Shown here: one piece after another, positions 1 to 7,070 of the stretch
Numbering within the stretch: the first letter of the stretch is position 1
How the letters are laid out: every line of letters starts with the position of its first letter
Notes under the pieces: generated by a model
The model's database searches: none
Seen by the model: only the letters and a program-made list of their open reading frames with translations
What the model was told of the DNA's origin: nothing
Made by a program: the position numbers and the translations under genes
Assembly (NCBI GenBank): GCA_019119745.1
Contig: DWWI01000101.1
Coordinates: 1-11,336 of the forward strand
DNA from: Candidatus Mediterraneibacter gallistercoris
Lineage (GTDB): Bacteria; Bacillota_A; Clostridia; Lachnospirales; Lachnospiraceae
Direction of reading: 5' to 3'
DNA: 11,336 bases

Positions 1-851
1 TGCTGACAGCACGGCACCGACAGGATCACTTTTGCATTCCAGCCGACCGCCTTTGCCAGTGCATAGTCTGTCGCAATGTCACAGGCATGAAGCGTAACGA
101 CCATATCCACCTGATCGACGCCCTCATAATCCGCGATATCCCCAACCAGAAACGTCAGCTTCTCATAGCCGTATTTCTCTGCCAGTTCCGCGCAGTGCCT
201 GATCACGTCCTCTTTCAGATCAAGACCGATAATGCGGATATCATAATTTTTCAGCTCATGCAGATAATAATACATGGCGAATGTGAGATAAGATTTTCCA
301 CATCCGAAATCAAGAATCGTAACTTCTCTCCCTTTGTCGAGCTGGGGGAGGATATCTTCTATAAATTCCAGAAAACGGTTGATCTGGCGGAATTTATCAG
401 TCTTTGTCCTCACAATCTTCCCATCCTCTGTCATCACGCCCAGATCTCTGAGAAACGGCACCGGAATCCCTTCTTCCAGAATATACTGTTTCTTACGGTT
501 ATGGGACAGATCCGCCGCCTGTGCCTTCTCCCGGCGCTGCTTTCTCTTAACCGTAATCTTTCCCTTCTTACTGATGAGCACCGTATATATGTCACTTACA
601 GTCTCTATCTGCATCTGTCGGAACTGCTCCGCGTATCCGGCGAACTGTGCTTCCGCCTCCTCTTTGCACAGATTTTTATGAAACGCCTGTTTATCCGTAA
701 ATGCCTCAAACTGGAACAAAAGGCTTCCTTTCTTCTCCAGCGGCCGGACTTTCACCTTTATTATGCCCTCTTTTTCCCGCGGATTACTGATCACCGCACG
801 GATAAAATCTATATTTAAAACTCTGTCGAGTAATTTTTTAATTTCTTCCAT
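1..851 (-). CDS. Class I SAM-dependent methyltransferase (Methyltransf_32-like), 3' end cut by window edge
   Basis: The 283 visible residues start at an ATG (849-851) preceded by a GGAG ribosome binding site 5-6 nt away; no stop occurs before the left edge. The N-terminal ~120 residues are a basic, charged region. A Rossmann methyltransferase core follows: motif I DFGCGKSYLT at residues 181-190, the acidic strand-2 end GLDL at 209-212, then LHACDIATDYAL at 254-265 and SVPCCQ at 278-283. The LHACD and SVPCCQ signatures are typical of the Methyltransf_32 family, proteins of roughly 390-400 residues, so about 110 residues are probably missing. The substrate is unknown; these proteins are usually annotated only as SAM-dependent methyltransferases. 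It starts 15 bp after the niaR stop and is probably co-transcribed with it. Nothing links it biochemically to NAD synthesis except that SAM-using and NAD genes share an operon here. Confidence 0.85.
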   Translation of the reverse strand, partial: MEEIKKLLDRVLNIDFIRAVISNPREKEGIIKVKVRPLEKKGSLLFQFEAFTDKQAFHKNLCKEEAEAQFAGYAEQFRQMQIETVSDIYTVLISKKGKITVKRKQRREKAQAADLSHNRKKQYILEEGIPVPFLRDLGVMTEDGKIVRTKTDKFRQINRFLEFIEDILPQLDKGREVTILDFGCGKSYLTFAMYYYLHELKNYDIRIIGLDLKEDVIRHCAELAEKYGYEKLTFLVGDIADYEGVDQVDMVVTLHACDIATDYALAKAVGWNAKVILSVPCCQ

Positions 852-866
852 AAGTTCTCCACTTCT

Positions 867-1376
867 TTATGTTTCTATAAGAAATCCTTTTTTTCGCAGC
901 ATTTCTCCGATCAGATCCAGAGTATCCTCACTGTCTGCCTCTACTGTATGATAATGATAATCGGATGTGATATTTTTTAACGGGCTGGATTTTCCGTTTT
1001 TTATATCGGCAATAAACTCCGCCACCTTCCGTCTGGAAGTAATGTTCAGTTCTGCCTCCAGCCTTCCGTATACTCTGTGGTTCACTATCACATTACAGAC
1101 TTTTCCTCCCAGGTCGACAATGGCGTTCAACTCTTCTTCCAGCTCTTCGTCCGTGTGTCTGACTTTAAATACACGTTTTGCCGAATAAGGCTCATTTATA
1201 ATATATCCTCTGTTTGTAGATATAATGTCATGCCCGGCTGCGCGGATCAGTGCAATGTCCTGTACGATCACCTGCCGGCTCACATCAAACTCCGATGCAA
1301 GAGCCTTGCCGGATACGGGGACATTGCTGTTACGGATCCGTTCTACGATCGCGTTTCTTCTGTCCGAACCTGTCAT
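867..1376 (-). CDS. niaR: NiaR (YrxA) niacin-responsive transcriptional repressor
   Basis: The 169-residue protein has an N-terminal HTH_11-type winged helix (residues about 6-60, recognition helix around VSRQVIVQDI) and a C-terminal 3H domain (about 70-167). In this family the 3H domain binds nicotinic acid and a metal. From the Thermotoga TM1602 structure as I recall it, the metal ligands are one His, a Glu eight residues on, and a His-x-His; here H74, E82, H141 and H143 keep that pattern. The start was set at the ATG at 1374-1376 because GAGGAGG lies 7 nt upstream and the length then matches the family. An in-frame upstream extension to 1430 has no such support. The gene follows nadC and probably represses the nadA promoter when niacin is plentiful, giving an operon that carries its own repressor. 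A TATAAT (1395-1400) lies just before the ribosome binding site but lacks a -35 box, so a private promoter is doubtful. Confidence 0.93.
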   Translation of the reverse strand: MTGSDRRNAIVERIRNSNVPVSGKALASEFDVSRQVIVQDIALIRAAGHDIISTNRGYIINEPYSAKRVFKVRHTDEELEEELNAIVDLGGKVCNVIVNHRVYGRLEAELNITSRRKVAEFIADIKNGKSSPLKNITSDYHYHTVEADSEDTLDLIGEMLRKKGFLIET

Positions 1377-1428
1377 CAGATTTCCTCCTCGCCTATTATA
1401 TCTCAGGAAGTTAAAAAAATCTTCCCCC

Positions 1429-1474
1429 AAAATGAAAAGGCGCGCAGAACAGATCTACTCTGTACATGCGCGCC
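1429..1474 (-). terminator. Hairpin terminator or attenuator between nadC and niaR
   Basis: On the minus strand, GGCGCGCA (plus 1467-1474) pairs perfectly with TGCGCGCC (plus 1439-1446), with a further ACAG/CTGT pairing inside the loop. The stem is followed by TTTTCATTTT (plus 1429-1438). The interrupted T tract suggests a leaky terminator that could lower niaR and methyltransferase expression relative to nadABC. Function is inferred from sequence only. Confidence 0.6.
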
Positions 1475-1495
1475 GCTGTAGGTTTCTGTTCATTC

Positions 1496-2350
1496 TCACT
1501 CTACAGCATGCAGGTTTTTCATTGAAATGTCAAGTATAGATGCAGAATGTGTCAGTGCCCCGCTGGAAATATAATCAACTCCAAGCTCAGTCAGCCTTGT
1601 GATATTTTCTTTCGTCACATTCCCCGAACACTCCGTCTGCGCCCGTCCGTCGATAATCCGGATCGCTTCGCGCATTTCATCAGGAGACATATTATCGAGC
1701 ATGATAATATCCGCTCCCGCATCAGCTGCCTCGCGGACCATATCCAGATTTTCTACTTCTACCTCTATCTTCCGTACAAACGGCGCGTAATCTCTCGCCA
1801 TTTTCACAGCCTGAGCGACTCCGCCGGCAGCCCCGATATGATTATCCTTCAACAGAACACCATCAGATAGATTATACCTGTGGTTGTATCCGCCGCCCAC
1901 ACGAACCGCATATTTTTCAAAGATCCTCATATTCGGCGTGGTCTTTCGCGTATCCAGAAGTTTTGTTCTGCTGCCCTTTAAAAGTTCTGCCACCGAATGG
2001 GTGTATGTGGCGATTCCGCTCATCCTCTGCAGATAGTTCAGCGCCACCCTCTCTCCGGACAGCAGGACACGGATGTCTCCTCTCACTTTTCCCATGAGCT
2101 GTCCCGCTTTCACCTCATCGCCGTCGCTGCAGAAAAACTCCGCTTCCGTATCTGCATCCAACAGCTCAAATACCCTGCGGAACACTTCCAGACCGGCTAT
2201 GATCCCGTCCTGCTTGCAGATCAGGTCTACCTCGCCGGTAACCGCCTCTTTCATCACCGCATTTGTACTTACATCTTCACTTGATATATCTTCTTTCAGC
2301 GCCTCCAGAATCAGATGATCTGCCTGGAGAGTCATTGTGATCTTATTCAT
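1496..2350 (-). CDS. nadC: Nicotinate-nucleotide pyrophosphorylase (quinolinate phosphoribosyltransferase)
   Basis: This cytoplasmic enzyme converts quinolinate and phosphoribosyl pyrophosphate to nicotinate mononucleotide, CO2 and pyrophosphate, the last step specific to de novo NAD synthesis. The 284 residues match the family length. An N-terminal alpha/beta domain (about 1-115) ends in ERVALNYLQRMSG (100-112). The barrel follows with the substrate-binding DTRKT (133-137), GGGYNHRYNLSDG (152-164), LLKDNH (166-171), EVEVEN (196-201), MLDN (217-220), ECSGN (240-244) and ISSGALTHS (261-269). The ATG at 2350 has GGGGA about 7 nt upstream. The gene begins 27 bp after the nadB stop, so it is cotranscribed with nadB and nadA and shares their control. 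No key residue appears to be missing. Confidence 0.97.
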   Translation of the reverse strand: MNKITMTLQADHLILEALKEDISSEDVSTNAVMKEAVTGEVDLICKQDGIIAGLEVFRRVFELLDADTEAEFFCSDGDEVKAGQLMGKVRGDIRVLLSGERVALNYLQRMSGIATYTHSVAELLKGSRTKLLDTRKTTPNMRIFEKYAVRVGGGYNHRYNLSDGVLLKDNHIGAAGGVAQAVKMARDYAPFVRKIEVEVENLDMVREAADAGADIIMLDNMSPDEMREAIRIIDGRAQTECSGNVTKENITRLTELGVDYISSGALTHSASILDISMKNLHAVE

Positions 2351-2377
2351 GTTCGTTCCCCGCTTTCTTCTGTTTTC

Positions 2378-3733
2378 TTATGCCGTTTCGTCCAGTTCCT
2401 GCTTCCCGGCTTTCCTTCCTGCATCCAGCCCGGCACCGATCTTATGCGCGGCCCGCTGCGCAAAGACAAGGCTCTCCAGCAGGGAGTTGCTCGCCAGCCG
2501 GTTCGCTCCATGGACGCCGTTGCAGCTTGTCTCGCCCGCCGCGAACAAATGCTCCATAGAAGTCTGGCTGTCACTGTCCACCCAGATCCCTCCCATGAAA
2601 TAATGCTGGGCAGGCACGACCGGAATCCATTCTTTCGTCACATCATATCCCTCTTCCAGACAGTGTTCATATATATTGGGGAAATGATTCAGAATCGTAT
2701 CCTTGTCGATCCTCTCCATGGACAGCCAGACATGGTCTGTTCCGTCCTTTTTCATCTGTTCCCGGATTGCTGCCGTGACTACGTCCCGGGGCTGAAGCTC
2801 GTCAGTGAAGCGCTTTCCGTTCTTGTCAAGCAGGATAGCCCCCTCTCCCCTGACGGACTCCGAGATCAGGAACCTTCTTCCCGGTTTCCTGGAATACAAT
2901 GTCGTCGGGTGGATCTGGACGTAATCAAGATGTTCCAGACGTATTCCGTACTTTTCGGCGATACGCAGGGCATCCCCCGTAAGATGCGGATAATTGGTAG
3001 AATGTTCATACAGTCCGCCGATACCTCCGCTTGCAAGTATCGTATAAGGAGCTCGGATTGTCAGTACATTTCCCTGCGCGTCCTCAGCAATGATCCCCGC
3101 GCACTGTCTGTCATCTCCATCCGGCTGCCCGTCTGTTCCCACTACAATGATATCCGTCATTGTAGTGTACTCCATGATACGTACATTTTCAAGAGAGCGC
3201 ACCTGTGCAAGCAGCTTGCTCGTAATCTCTTTTCCGGTCACATCCTCATGGAACAGGATACGGGGCCTGGAATGGGCGCCCTCTCTGGTAAATGCATAGT
3301 CGTCCAGAAAATTTTCCGGCTCTTCTGTCTTCTGTTTGTCCTGATTTTCCCGGATTTCCGGCGTATCTTCATCACTTCCGCTGTTCCTTCGCTCGAACTT
3401 CACGCCATACCCGATCAGTTCCCTTATGATTTCTCTGGAACTTCGGATCATAATATCCACAGACTCTTTTCTGTTCTCATAATGCCCTGCCCTCATTGTG
3501 TCTTCAAAATAGCTCTCATAATCCGACTCATCTTTAAGTACACAGATCCCGCCCTGGGCAAGAAAAGAATCACTGCTCTCGGCATCTTTCTTTGTAATGA
3601 TAAGGACTTTCCTGTCCCGGGGCAGATTCAGCGCGGCAAAAAGTCCTGCCGCACCGGTGCCCACAATCACTACATCCGCCTGCATTTCTTTCTCCGGTTC
3701 CATATCCTCATTCTGCTTAATATTTCTGTTCAT
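2378..3733 (-). CDS. nadB: L-aspartate oxidase, short form
   Basis: NadB is an FAD flavoenzyme that oxidises L-aspartate to iminoaspartate, which NadA uses to make quinolinate. The 451 residues show the FAD dinucleotide fold VIVGTGAAGL (22-31), AQGGI (59-63), TREGAHSR (149-156), the second FAD segment LASGGIGG (233-240), IHPTT (274-278), ELQPRD (312-317), QHYFMGG (376-382) and HGANRLASNSLLE (408-420). These cover the residues equivalent to the E. coli substrate-binding Glu, His and Arg set. Two oddities stand out. The C-terminal helical domain of the ~540-residue E. coli enzyme is absent, as in other short clostridial NadB proteins. A charged, low-complexity insert sits at about 117-143, just before TREG. 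The start could instead be the ATG at 3685, which has GGAG 6 nt upstream and begins right before the FAD fold; the ATG at 3733 has only a weak purine-rich site. It lies between nadA and nadC. Confidence 0.95.
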   Translation of the reverse strand: MNRNIKQNEDMEPEKEMQADVVIVGTGAAGLFAALNLPRDRKVLIITKKDAESSDSFLAQGGICVLKDESDYESYFEDTMRAGHYENRKESVDIMIRSSREIIRELIGYGVKFERRNSGSDEDTPEIRENQDKQKTEEPENFLDDYAFTREGAHSRPRILFHEDVTGKEITSKLLAQVRSLENVRIMEYTTMTDIIVVGTDGQPDGDDRQCAGIIAEDAQGNVLTIRAPYTILASGGIGGLYEHSTNYPHLTGDALRIAEKYGIRLEHLDYVQIHPTTLYSRKPGRRFLISESVRGEGAILLDKNGKRFTDELQPRDVVTAAIREQMKKDGTDHVWLSMERIDKDTILNHFPNIYEHCLEEGYDVTKEWIPVVPAQHYFMGGIWVDSDSQTSMEHLFAAGETSCNGVHGANRLASNSLLESLVFAQRAAHKIGAGLDAGRKAGKQELDETA

Positions 3734-3816
3734 TTTATCTCTCTTCTTTCTGTTGATCTGTATCTTTGATCCGTTGCTGTTTCAGTTGCTTCCAGTCCTG
3801 TCTCAGCTGTTTCAGC

Positions 3817-4722
3817 CTACTTTGCCAGCTTCAGCATTTCTTGTAAAGGCTTCTCCGATTCCTTTCGCAGCCCTTCATCCAGGGTCACCTCATTATCTCC
3901 TGTCTTTAAGACATGCAGGATCTTTTCCAGCGTGATCAGCTTCATATCCGCACAGACCGGCACTGTATCGGTAAAATAAAATTTCTTATCCGGATATCTT
4001 TTTTCAAGCTCAGCCTCGACTCCGTTCTCCGTGCATATGATAAATTCCTCTGAGCTGCTCTCCCCCGCATACTTAATGATACCGGATGTACTCCCCACAT
4101 AGTCTGATATTTCCAGAACTTTCCGCGGGCATTCCGGATGTGTCAGCACTTCTGCATCCGGGTGTTTCTCTTTTGCTTTCCTGACCTGATCTGCCTGTAT
4201 GTTTTCATGTACCGGACAGTAGCCTTCATTGAAAATAAAATGCTTCTCCGGCACCTGTTCAGCGACAAAATGTGCGAGATTCCGGTCCGGAATGAAGAAG
4301 ATATTTCTATTCGGGAGTGCTTTTACAATCTGAACCGCGTTTGCAGATGTAACACAGACGTCAGAATATCTTTTCAGCTCTGCCGTAGAATTAATATAGC
4401 ATACGACCGCCACATCTTCATATTTCTCTCTTACTTTCCGGATCGTCTCCGGATCTGCCATATGGGCCATCGCACAGTCCGCATGCATATCCGGCATGAG
4501 CACCGTCTTGTCCGGATTGAGTACCTTGGCGCTCTCACCCATAAATGAGACGCCGCAAAAAACAATGGTCTGCTCTTTTAAGCCCACCGCCACTTTGCTG
4601 AGGTAGAAAGAATCCCCTATATAATCAGCAACCTCCTGCACTTCAGGCCTGACGTAATAATGGGCAAGTATTACCGCATTTTTCTCTTTCTTTAATTTTT
4701 CTATTTCTTCTCTGACTGTCAT
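3817..4722 (-). CDS. nadA: Quinolinate synthase, [4Fe-4S] enzyme
   Basis: NadA condenses iminoaspartate with dihydroxyacetone phosphate to give quinolinate, using an oxygen-sensitive [4Fe-4S] cluster. The 301 residues fit the short NadA form of anaerobes and thermophiles. Three pseudo-symmetric domains are visible. The probable cluster cysteines are C83 (MHADCAMA), C169 (NEGYCPVH) and C257 (VPVCADM), spaced as in Thermotoga NadA. Other conserved segments are AHYYVRPEVQEVADYIGDS (20-38), GVSFMGESAKVL (57-68), CYINSTAE (108-115), HPECP (195-199) and GSTSGI (210-215). The ATG at 4722 has GGGG 7 nt upstream. It is the first gene of the operon, 83 bp ahead of nadB. After the TAG stop the same frame stays open for 28 more codons and ends in a TGA overlapping the nadB ATG (see findings). 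Confidence 0.97.
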   Translation of the reverse strand: MTVREEIEKLKKEKNAVILAHYYVRPEVQEVADYIGDSFYLSKVAVGLKEQTIVFCGVSFMGESAKVLNPDKTVLMPDMHADCAMAHMADPETIRKVREKYEDVAVVCYINSTAELKRYSDVCVTSANAVQIVKALPNRNIFFIPDRNLAHFVAEQVPEKHFIFNEGYCPVHENIQADQVRKAKEKHPDAEVLTHPECPRKVLEISDYVGSTSGIIKYAGESSSEEFIICTENGVEAELEKRYPDKKFYFTDTVPVCADMKLITLEKILHVLKTGDNEVTLDEGLRKESEKPLQEMLKLAK

Positions 4723-4791
4723 GTGTACACCCCTTTGCTTTTCTGCATATGTGAACCCCCGAAATCTGTTTCAGTTCACACCATGGTGCAA

Positions 4792-4820
4792 ATTATAGCA
4801 CTTGATTTTACAGGTGACAA
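4792..4820 (-). promoter_or_regulatory. Sigma-A-type promoter of the nadABC-niaR operon
   Basis: On the minus strand, TTGTCA (plus 4815-4820, five of six consensus bases) is followed by a 17-bp spacer and a perfect TATAAT (plus 4792-4797). A TG one base before the -10 box makes it an extended -10. Transcription would begin near 4785, giving a leader of about 60 nt before the nadA ATG. Confidence 0.8.
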
Positions 4821-4829
4821 GACATATGA
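4810..4829. promoter_or_regulatory. Candidate NiaR operator over the nadA -35 box
   Basis: The 20-bp sequence ACAGGTGACAAGACATATGA has an imperfect dyad with skeleton CAnnTGnCnnGnCAnnTG. This resembles, as far as I recall, the B. subtilis-type NiaR (YrxA) box. The nadA -35 hexamer lies inside it, so bound NiaR would block RNA polymerase. The link to NiaR rests on position and on a remembered motif, not on a search. Confidence 0.5.
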
Positions 4830-5142
4830 ATTTACAAATATTTTACAGAAACCAATCCCCCTTTCGTCAATACATACAGAAATCGTATACATTTAGAAAA
4901 AACAAAGTTGGGAAATATCCCAAGTTTACGTAAATGGTAAATAACTGTGTTCCCATAAAGGTTCCCGGACACGCGGTATACTATCCCTCATCTGTGTATC
5001 TTTCCTGTTTGCACATCAGGAACTCTCAGGCTATCCCCATCAAAAATGTAATGTATAGTCCTGATAGTATAAAACTGGTATGCGATTGGCAGGAATATCA
5101 TGAAATGCCAGCGTTTCTTACATCTTGAGATTAAGAAATACA
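4830..5142. other. Intergenic stretch with no recognised gene
   Basis: I found no gene here with a ribosome binding site and a recognisable product. A 64-codon plus-strand frame from 4934 lacks a ribosome binding site and any familiar motif. The only local structure seen is a palindrome TTGGGA-AATA-TCCCAA at 4908-4923, which could be a small operator or a chance event. The stretch may contain decayed sequence. Confidence 0.4.
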
Positions 5143-5207
5143 AAAAAGACAGTCCCGCAGAAAATTCAGACTTTGAAAAGCCTCAAATTCTATGGGATTG
5201 TCTTTTT
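5143..5207 (-). terminator. Long-loop terminator of the yfcE-NYN unit
   Basis: AAAAAGACAGTCCC (5143-5156) pairs with GGGATTGTCTTTTT (5194-5207) over 14 positions with one G-T wobble. The 37-nt loop has weaker internal pairing. Read on the minus strand, the stem ends in GTCTTTTTT, a normal intrinsic terminator shape, about 54 bp past the stop of the NYN gene. A T tract on the other side means it could also stop plus-strand transcription. Confidence 0.7.
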
Positions 5208-5260
5208 CCTTCATGTCAGGGGGAAAATCAGTATTAACTGCTATGCTCCCTCATTCTTTA

Positions 5261-6229
5261 TTATTCTTTTACATATACGGCTCTTGTTCTCTCTCCGTCA
5301 TCCACCAGCTCCACATTCTGGAAGCTCTGAATATACTGCTTAAACTGGGAAAATCCGTAATCCCTTACCTTAAAATCCCCGAACTTCATCCGGATCCGGT
5401 TACCGAGAGAGCTAAGTGCGATCCCGCATTTCCCGCTTGCCTTGATCTGCTGCAGGATATATTCCTCCAGCATTTCCTTCCGGCTTTTATCTTCATACAA
5501 TGTCACAGAGACCTTTGTCCCTTCCTGAATCAATTTCAGCTTCGGCAGTGTCTCGAGAAATTTTGACAGCAGGCTGTACCCGTAGCGGCGCACATCAAAA
5601 TCCGGATACAGCTTGACAAGACGGCTGCCGACTTCTCCAAGTCCGGTTTCACGGTCGTCATTCTGATTTTCCGTGATGATCTTGACTACAGCCTCCTCAA
5701 CCTGTTCTTTAGAAACCACATTTCTCTTTTTCTGTTCTTTTCCGTGGGTATGATGAGCCGCATTCTTTTCCTCCCGCTCATCTTTATCCATCGTACTGTC
5801 TTCCAGCAGCAGCTCCAGCTCTGTAAATATATCACACGCTTTGCGGAACGGAGAAGGTGTCTTGTCTTCTCCCATCCCTATCACTATCTTCCCGCTCTCT
5901 CGCAGGCGGCTGGCAAGCCTTGTAAAATCACTGTCGCTTGACACAAGGCAAAAACCCTCAAGATCGCTTGTATACAGCATATCCATCGCATCGATGATCA
6001 TCGCCGAATCCGTCGCATTTTTCCCATGAGTATAGCTGAACTGCTGAATCGGCGTGATTGAGTTCTGTAAAAGTTCTTCCTTCCAGCTTGCATTGTTTGT
6101 CCTGGTCCAGTCCCCGTAGATTCTTTTATATGTGACTTTTCCGTATTTTGAAAGCTCATCCAGAATCGGCTGGATGTATTTTGCAGATACATTGTCTGCA
6201 TCGATCAAAAGCGCGAATCGGTCTTCCAT
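5261..6229 (-). CDS. NYN (PIN-like nuclease) protein with two OST-HTH/LOTUS domains
   Basis: The 322-residue protein starts with a LabA-like NYN domain (about 4-140). Its acidic residues, predicted to bind metal for RNA cleavage, are D10 and D12 in LLIDADN, D74 and D80 in NATDSAMIID, and D99/D101 in VSSDSDF. A charged linker (about 145-172) follows, then two OST-HTH/LOTUS repeats, about 173-247 (LYPDFDVRRYGYSLLSKFLE) and 250-320 (KFGDFKVRDYGFSQFKQYI). NYN proteins are presumed RNases and LOTUS domains are RNA-binding modules, so RNA processing or decay is the inferred role. I chose the ATG at 6227-6229 because GGGAGG lies about 10 nt upstream and the protein then begins right at the NYN core. 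An ATG at 6262 would add 11 residues. The start overlaps the end of the upstream phosphoesterase gene by 25 nt, indicating translational coupling. Confidence 0.9.
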   Translation of the reverse strand: MEDRFALLIDADNVSAKYIQPILDELSKYGKVTYKRIYGDWTRTNNASWKEELLQNSITPIQQFSYTHGKNATDSAMIIDAMDMLYTSDLEGFCLVSSDSDFTRLASRLRESGKIVIGMGEDKTPSPFRKACDIFTELELLLEDSTMDKDEREEKNAAHHTHGKEQKKRNVVSKEQVEEAVVKIITENQNDDRETGLGEVGSRLVKLYPDFDVRRYGYSLLSKFLETLPKLKLIQEGTKVSVTLYEDKSRKEMLEEYILQQIKASGKCGIALSSLGNRIRMKFGDFKVRDYGFSQFKQYIQSFQNVELVDDGERTRAVYVKE

Positions 6230-6831
6230 GTCATATATTCCTCCCCCTTCATATTCTTCCATTGAAAACAGCCGTTCTCATATATCATATAACTGTGGGC
6301 AGACTCCTCTTTCGGGATCGCTACGGATCCCGGATTCAGATACCGGTATATGTTTCCGTCCGCATCCGTGATCTCCTCACAAGCCGGAATATGCGTATGT
6401 CCGGTCAGAAGAATATCGCCGTTCTTAAGCGGCGGAAGGTGCTTCGGATGGTATACATGTCCGTGAGTGGCGAATACGCTGATTGTCTCTGCATTCGTAT
6501 CTTTCCGCTTCGGTTCTGCTTCCCCATATTTCACCTCTCCCGCCGGGAGCTCGAGGAAACAGTAATCCGCGAGAATAGGAAATTTCAGCACCATCTGATC
6601 AACCTCTGTATCACAGTTCCCCCTCACGCAGAGAAGGTGACTTTTCATCGGGTTGAGCATGGAGATCACCTCCTTGGGAGCATATCCTTCCGGAAGATCA
6701 TTTCTCGGGCCGTGATACAGGATATCTCCAAGTATCAGGAGCCTGTCCGCTTCTTCTCTTTGGTATGCTTCCAGCATCTGCTCACAGTAAAATGCGGAGC
6801 CGTGGATGTCCGATGCGATCATTAATTTCAT
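6205..6831 (-). CDS. yfcE: YfcE/MJ0936-family metallophosphoesterase
   Basis: This is a calcineurin-like phosphoesterase with a two-metal centre, expected to hydrolyse phosphodiesters; the physiological substrate of the family is unclear. In the 208-residue form the metal ligands are visible in order: SDIHG (D8, H10), LGDILYHG (D36), RGNCD (N72), THGH (H123, H125) and GHTH (H145, H147). NPGSV at 166-170 is the usual family ending motif. The protein is about 24 residues longer than E. coli YfcE. The extra length lies in a hydrophilic insert (about 103-116) and a tail (about 190-208) that overlaps the start of the NYN gene. The start at 6831 is preferred because MKLMIASDIHG matches the family; an ATG at 6867 with AGGG 7 nt upstream would add 12 residues. 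It is the first gene of a two-gene unit. Confidence 0.9.
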   Translation of the reverse strand: MKLMIASDIHGSAFYCEQMLEAYQREEADRLLILGDILYHGPRNDLPEGYAPKEVISMLNPMKSHLLCVRGNCDTEVDQMVLKFPILADYCFLELPAGEVKYGEAEPKRKDTNAETISVFATHGHVYHPKHLPPLKNGDILLTGHTHIPACEEITDADGNIYRYLNPGSVAIPKEESAHSYMIYENGCFQWKNMKGEEYMTWKTDSRF

Positions 6832-6878
6832 ATACTGCCTGTCCTGCCTTTCTCTTTTCTCAAACATTTCTAATCCCT

Positions 6879-6907
6879 ATCTTAACACACCGTTTTTTTC
6901 TTGTAAA
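6879..6907 (-). promoter_or_regulatory. Probable promoter of the yfcE-NYN unit
   Basis: On the minus strand, TTTACA (plus 6902-6907, five of six consensus bases), a 17-bp spacer and TAAGAT (plus 6879-6884, four of six). The predicted start of transcription is close to 6870. This gives a short leader if translation starts at 6831 and almost none if it starts at 6867, which favours the 6831 start. Confidence 0.5.
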
Positions 6908-6924
6908 TCACCCCTTGACAACGG

Positions 6925-6933
6925 TGCTATACT
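6925..6933 (+). promoter_or_regulatory. Extended -10 promoter of the bL25 gene
   Basis: TGCTATACT is an extended -10 element, with TG one base before TATACT (6928-6933). No -35 box occurs at the right spacing; a perfect TTGACA at 6915-6920 is too close to work with it. Transcription would start near 6940, giving a leader of about 130 nt. The promoter lies back to back with the yfcE promoter. Confidence 0.5.
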
Positions 6934-6938
6934 ATAGA

Positions 6939-7014
6939 TGTAACAAAGAAACACCACTTAACAATACCTATTTGTTACAGCAGTTTAGCCGTAGAGCGGC
7001 TGGACAATTGCTGT
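6939..7014 (+). ncRNA. Structured 5' leader of the bL25 mRNA
   Basis: Two hairpins can form in the leader. The first pairs TGTAACAAA (6939-6947) with TTTGTTACA (6971-6979), nine perfect base pairs. The second pairs ACAGCA (6977-6982) with TGCTGT (7009-7014) and, inside it, AGCCG (6987-6991) with CGGCT (6997-7001). The two overlap at 6977-6979, so they partly compete. Ribosomal protein leaders often mediate autogenous control; that role here is inferred, and I do not recognise a named leader family. Confidence 0.4.
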
Positions 7015-7070
7015 CTGTATACAAAGTTGAAGGCTGCTAAGCGTGATTCAGTGATTGGAGGAAAAGATAA

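Noticed and set aside
87..818. Plus-strand open frame of 243 codons
   Set aside because: It is antisense to the methyltransferase, whose minus-strand frame holds clear SAM-binding motifs.
1395..1400. TATAAT as a private niaR promoter
   Set aside because: No -35 box at 17 bp, and transcription would start within the ribosome binding site.
2315..3769. Long plus-strand open frame of 484 codons
   Set aside because: It lies antisense to nadB, has no ribosome binding site or recognisable motif, and its Cys/His/Ser-rich residues look like a shadow of the real gene.
4934..5128. 64-codon plus-strand frame in the nadA upstream gap
   Set aside because: No ribosome binding site, no promoter with good spacing and no familiar residues.
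6915..6920. Perfect TTGACA as -35 box of the bL25 promoter
   Set aside because: No -10-like hexamer occurs at 16-18 bp; the good TATACT is only 7 bp away, too close to pair with it.
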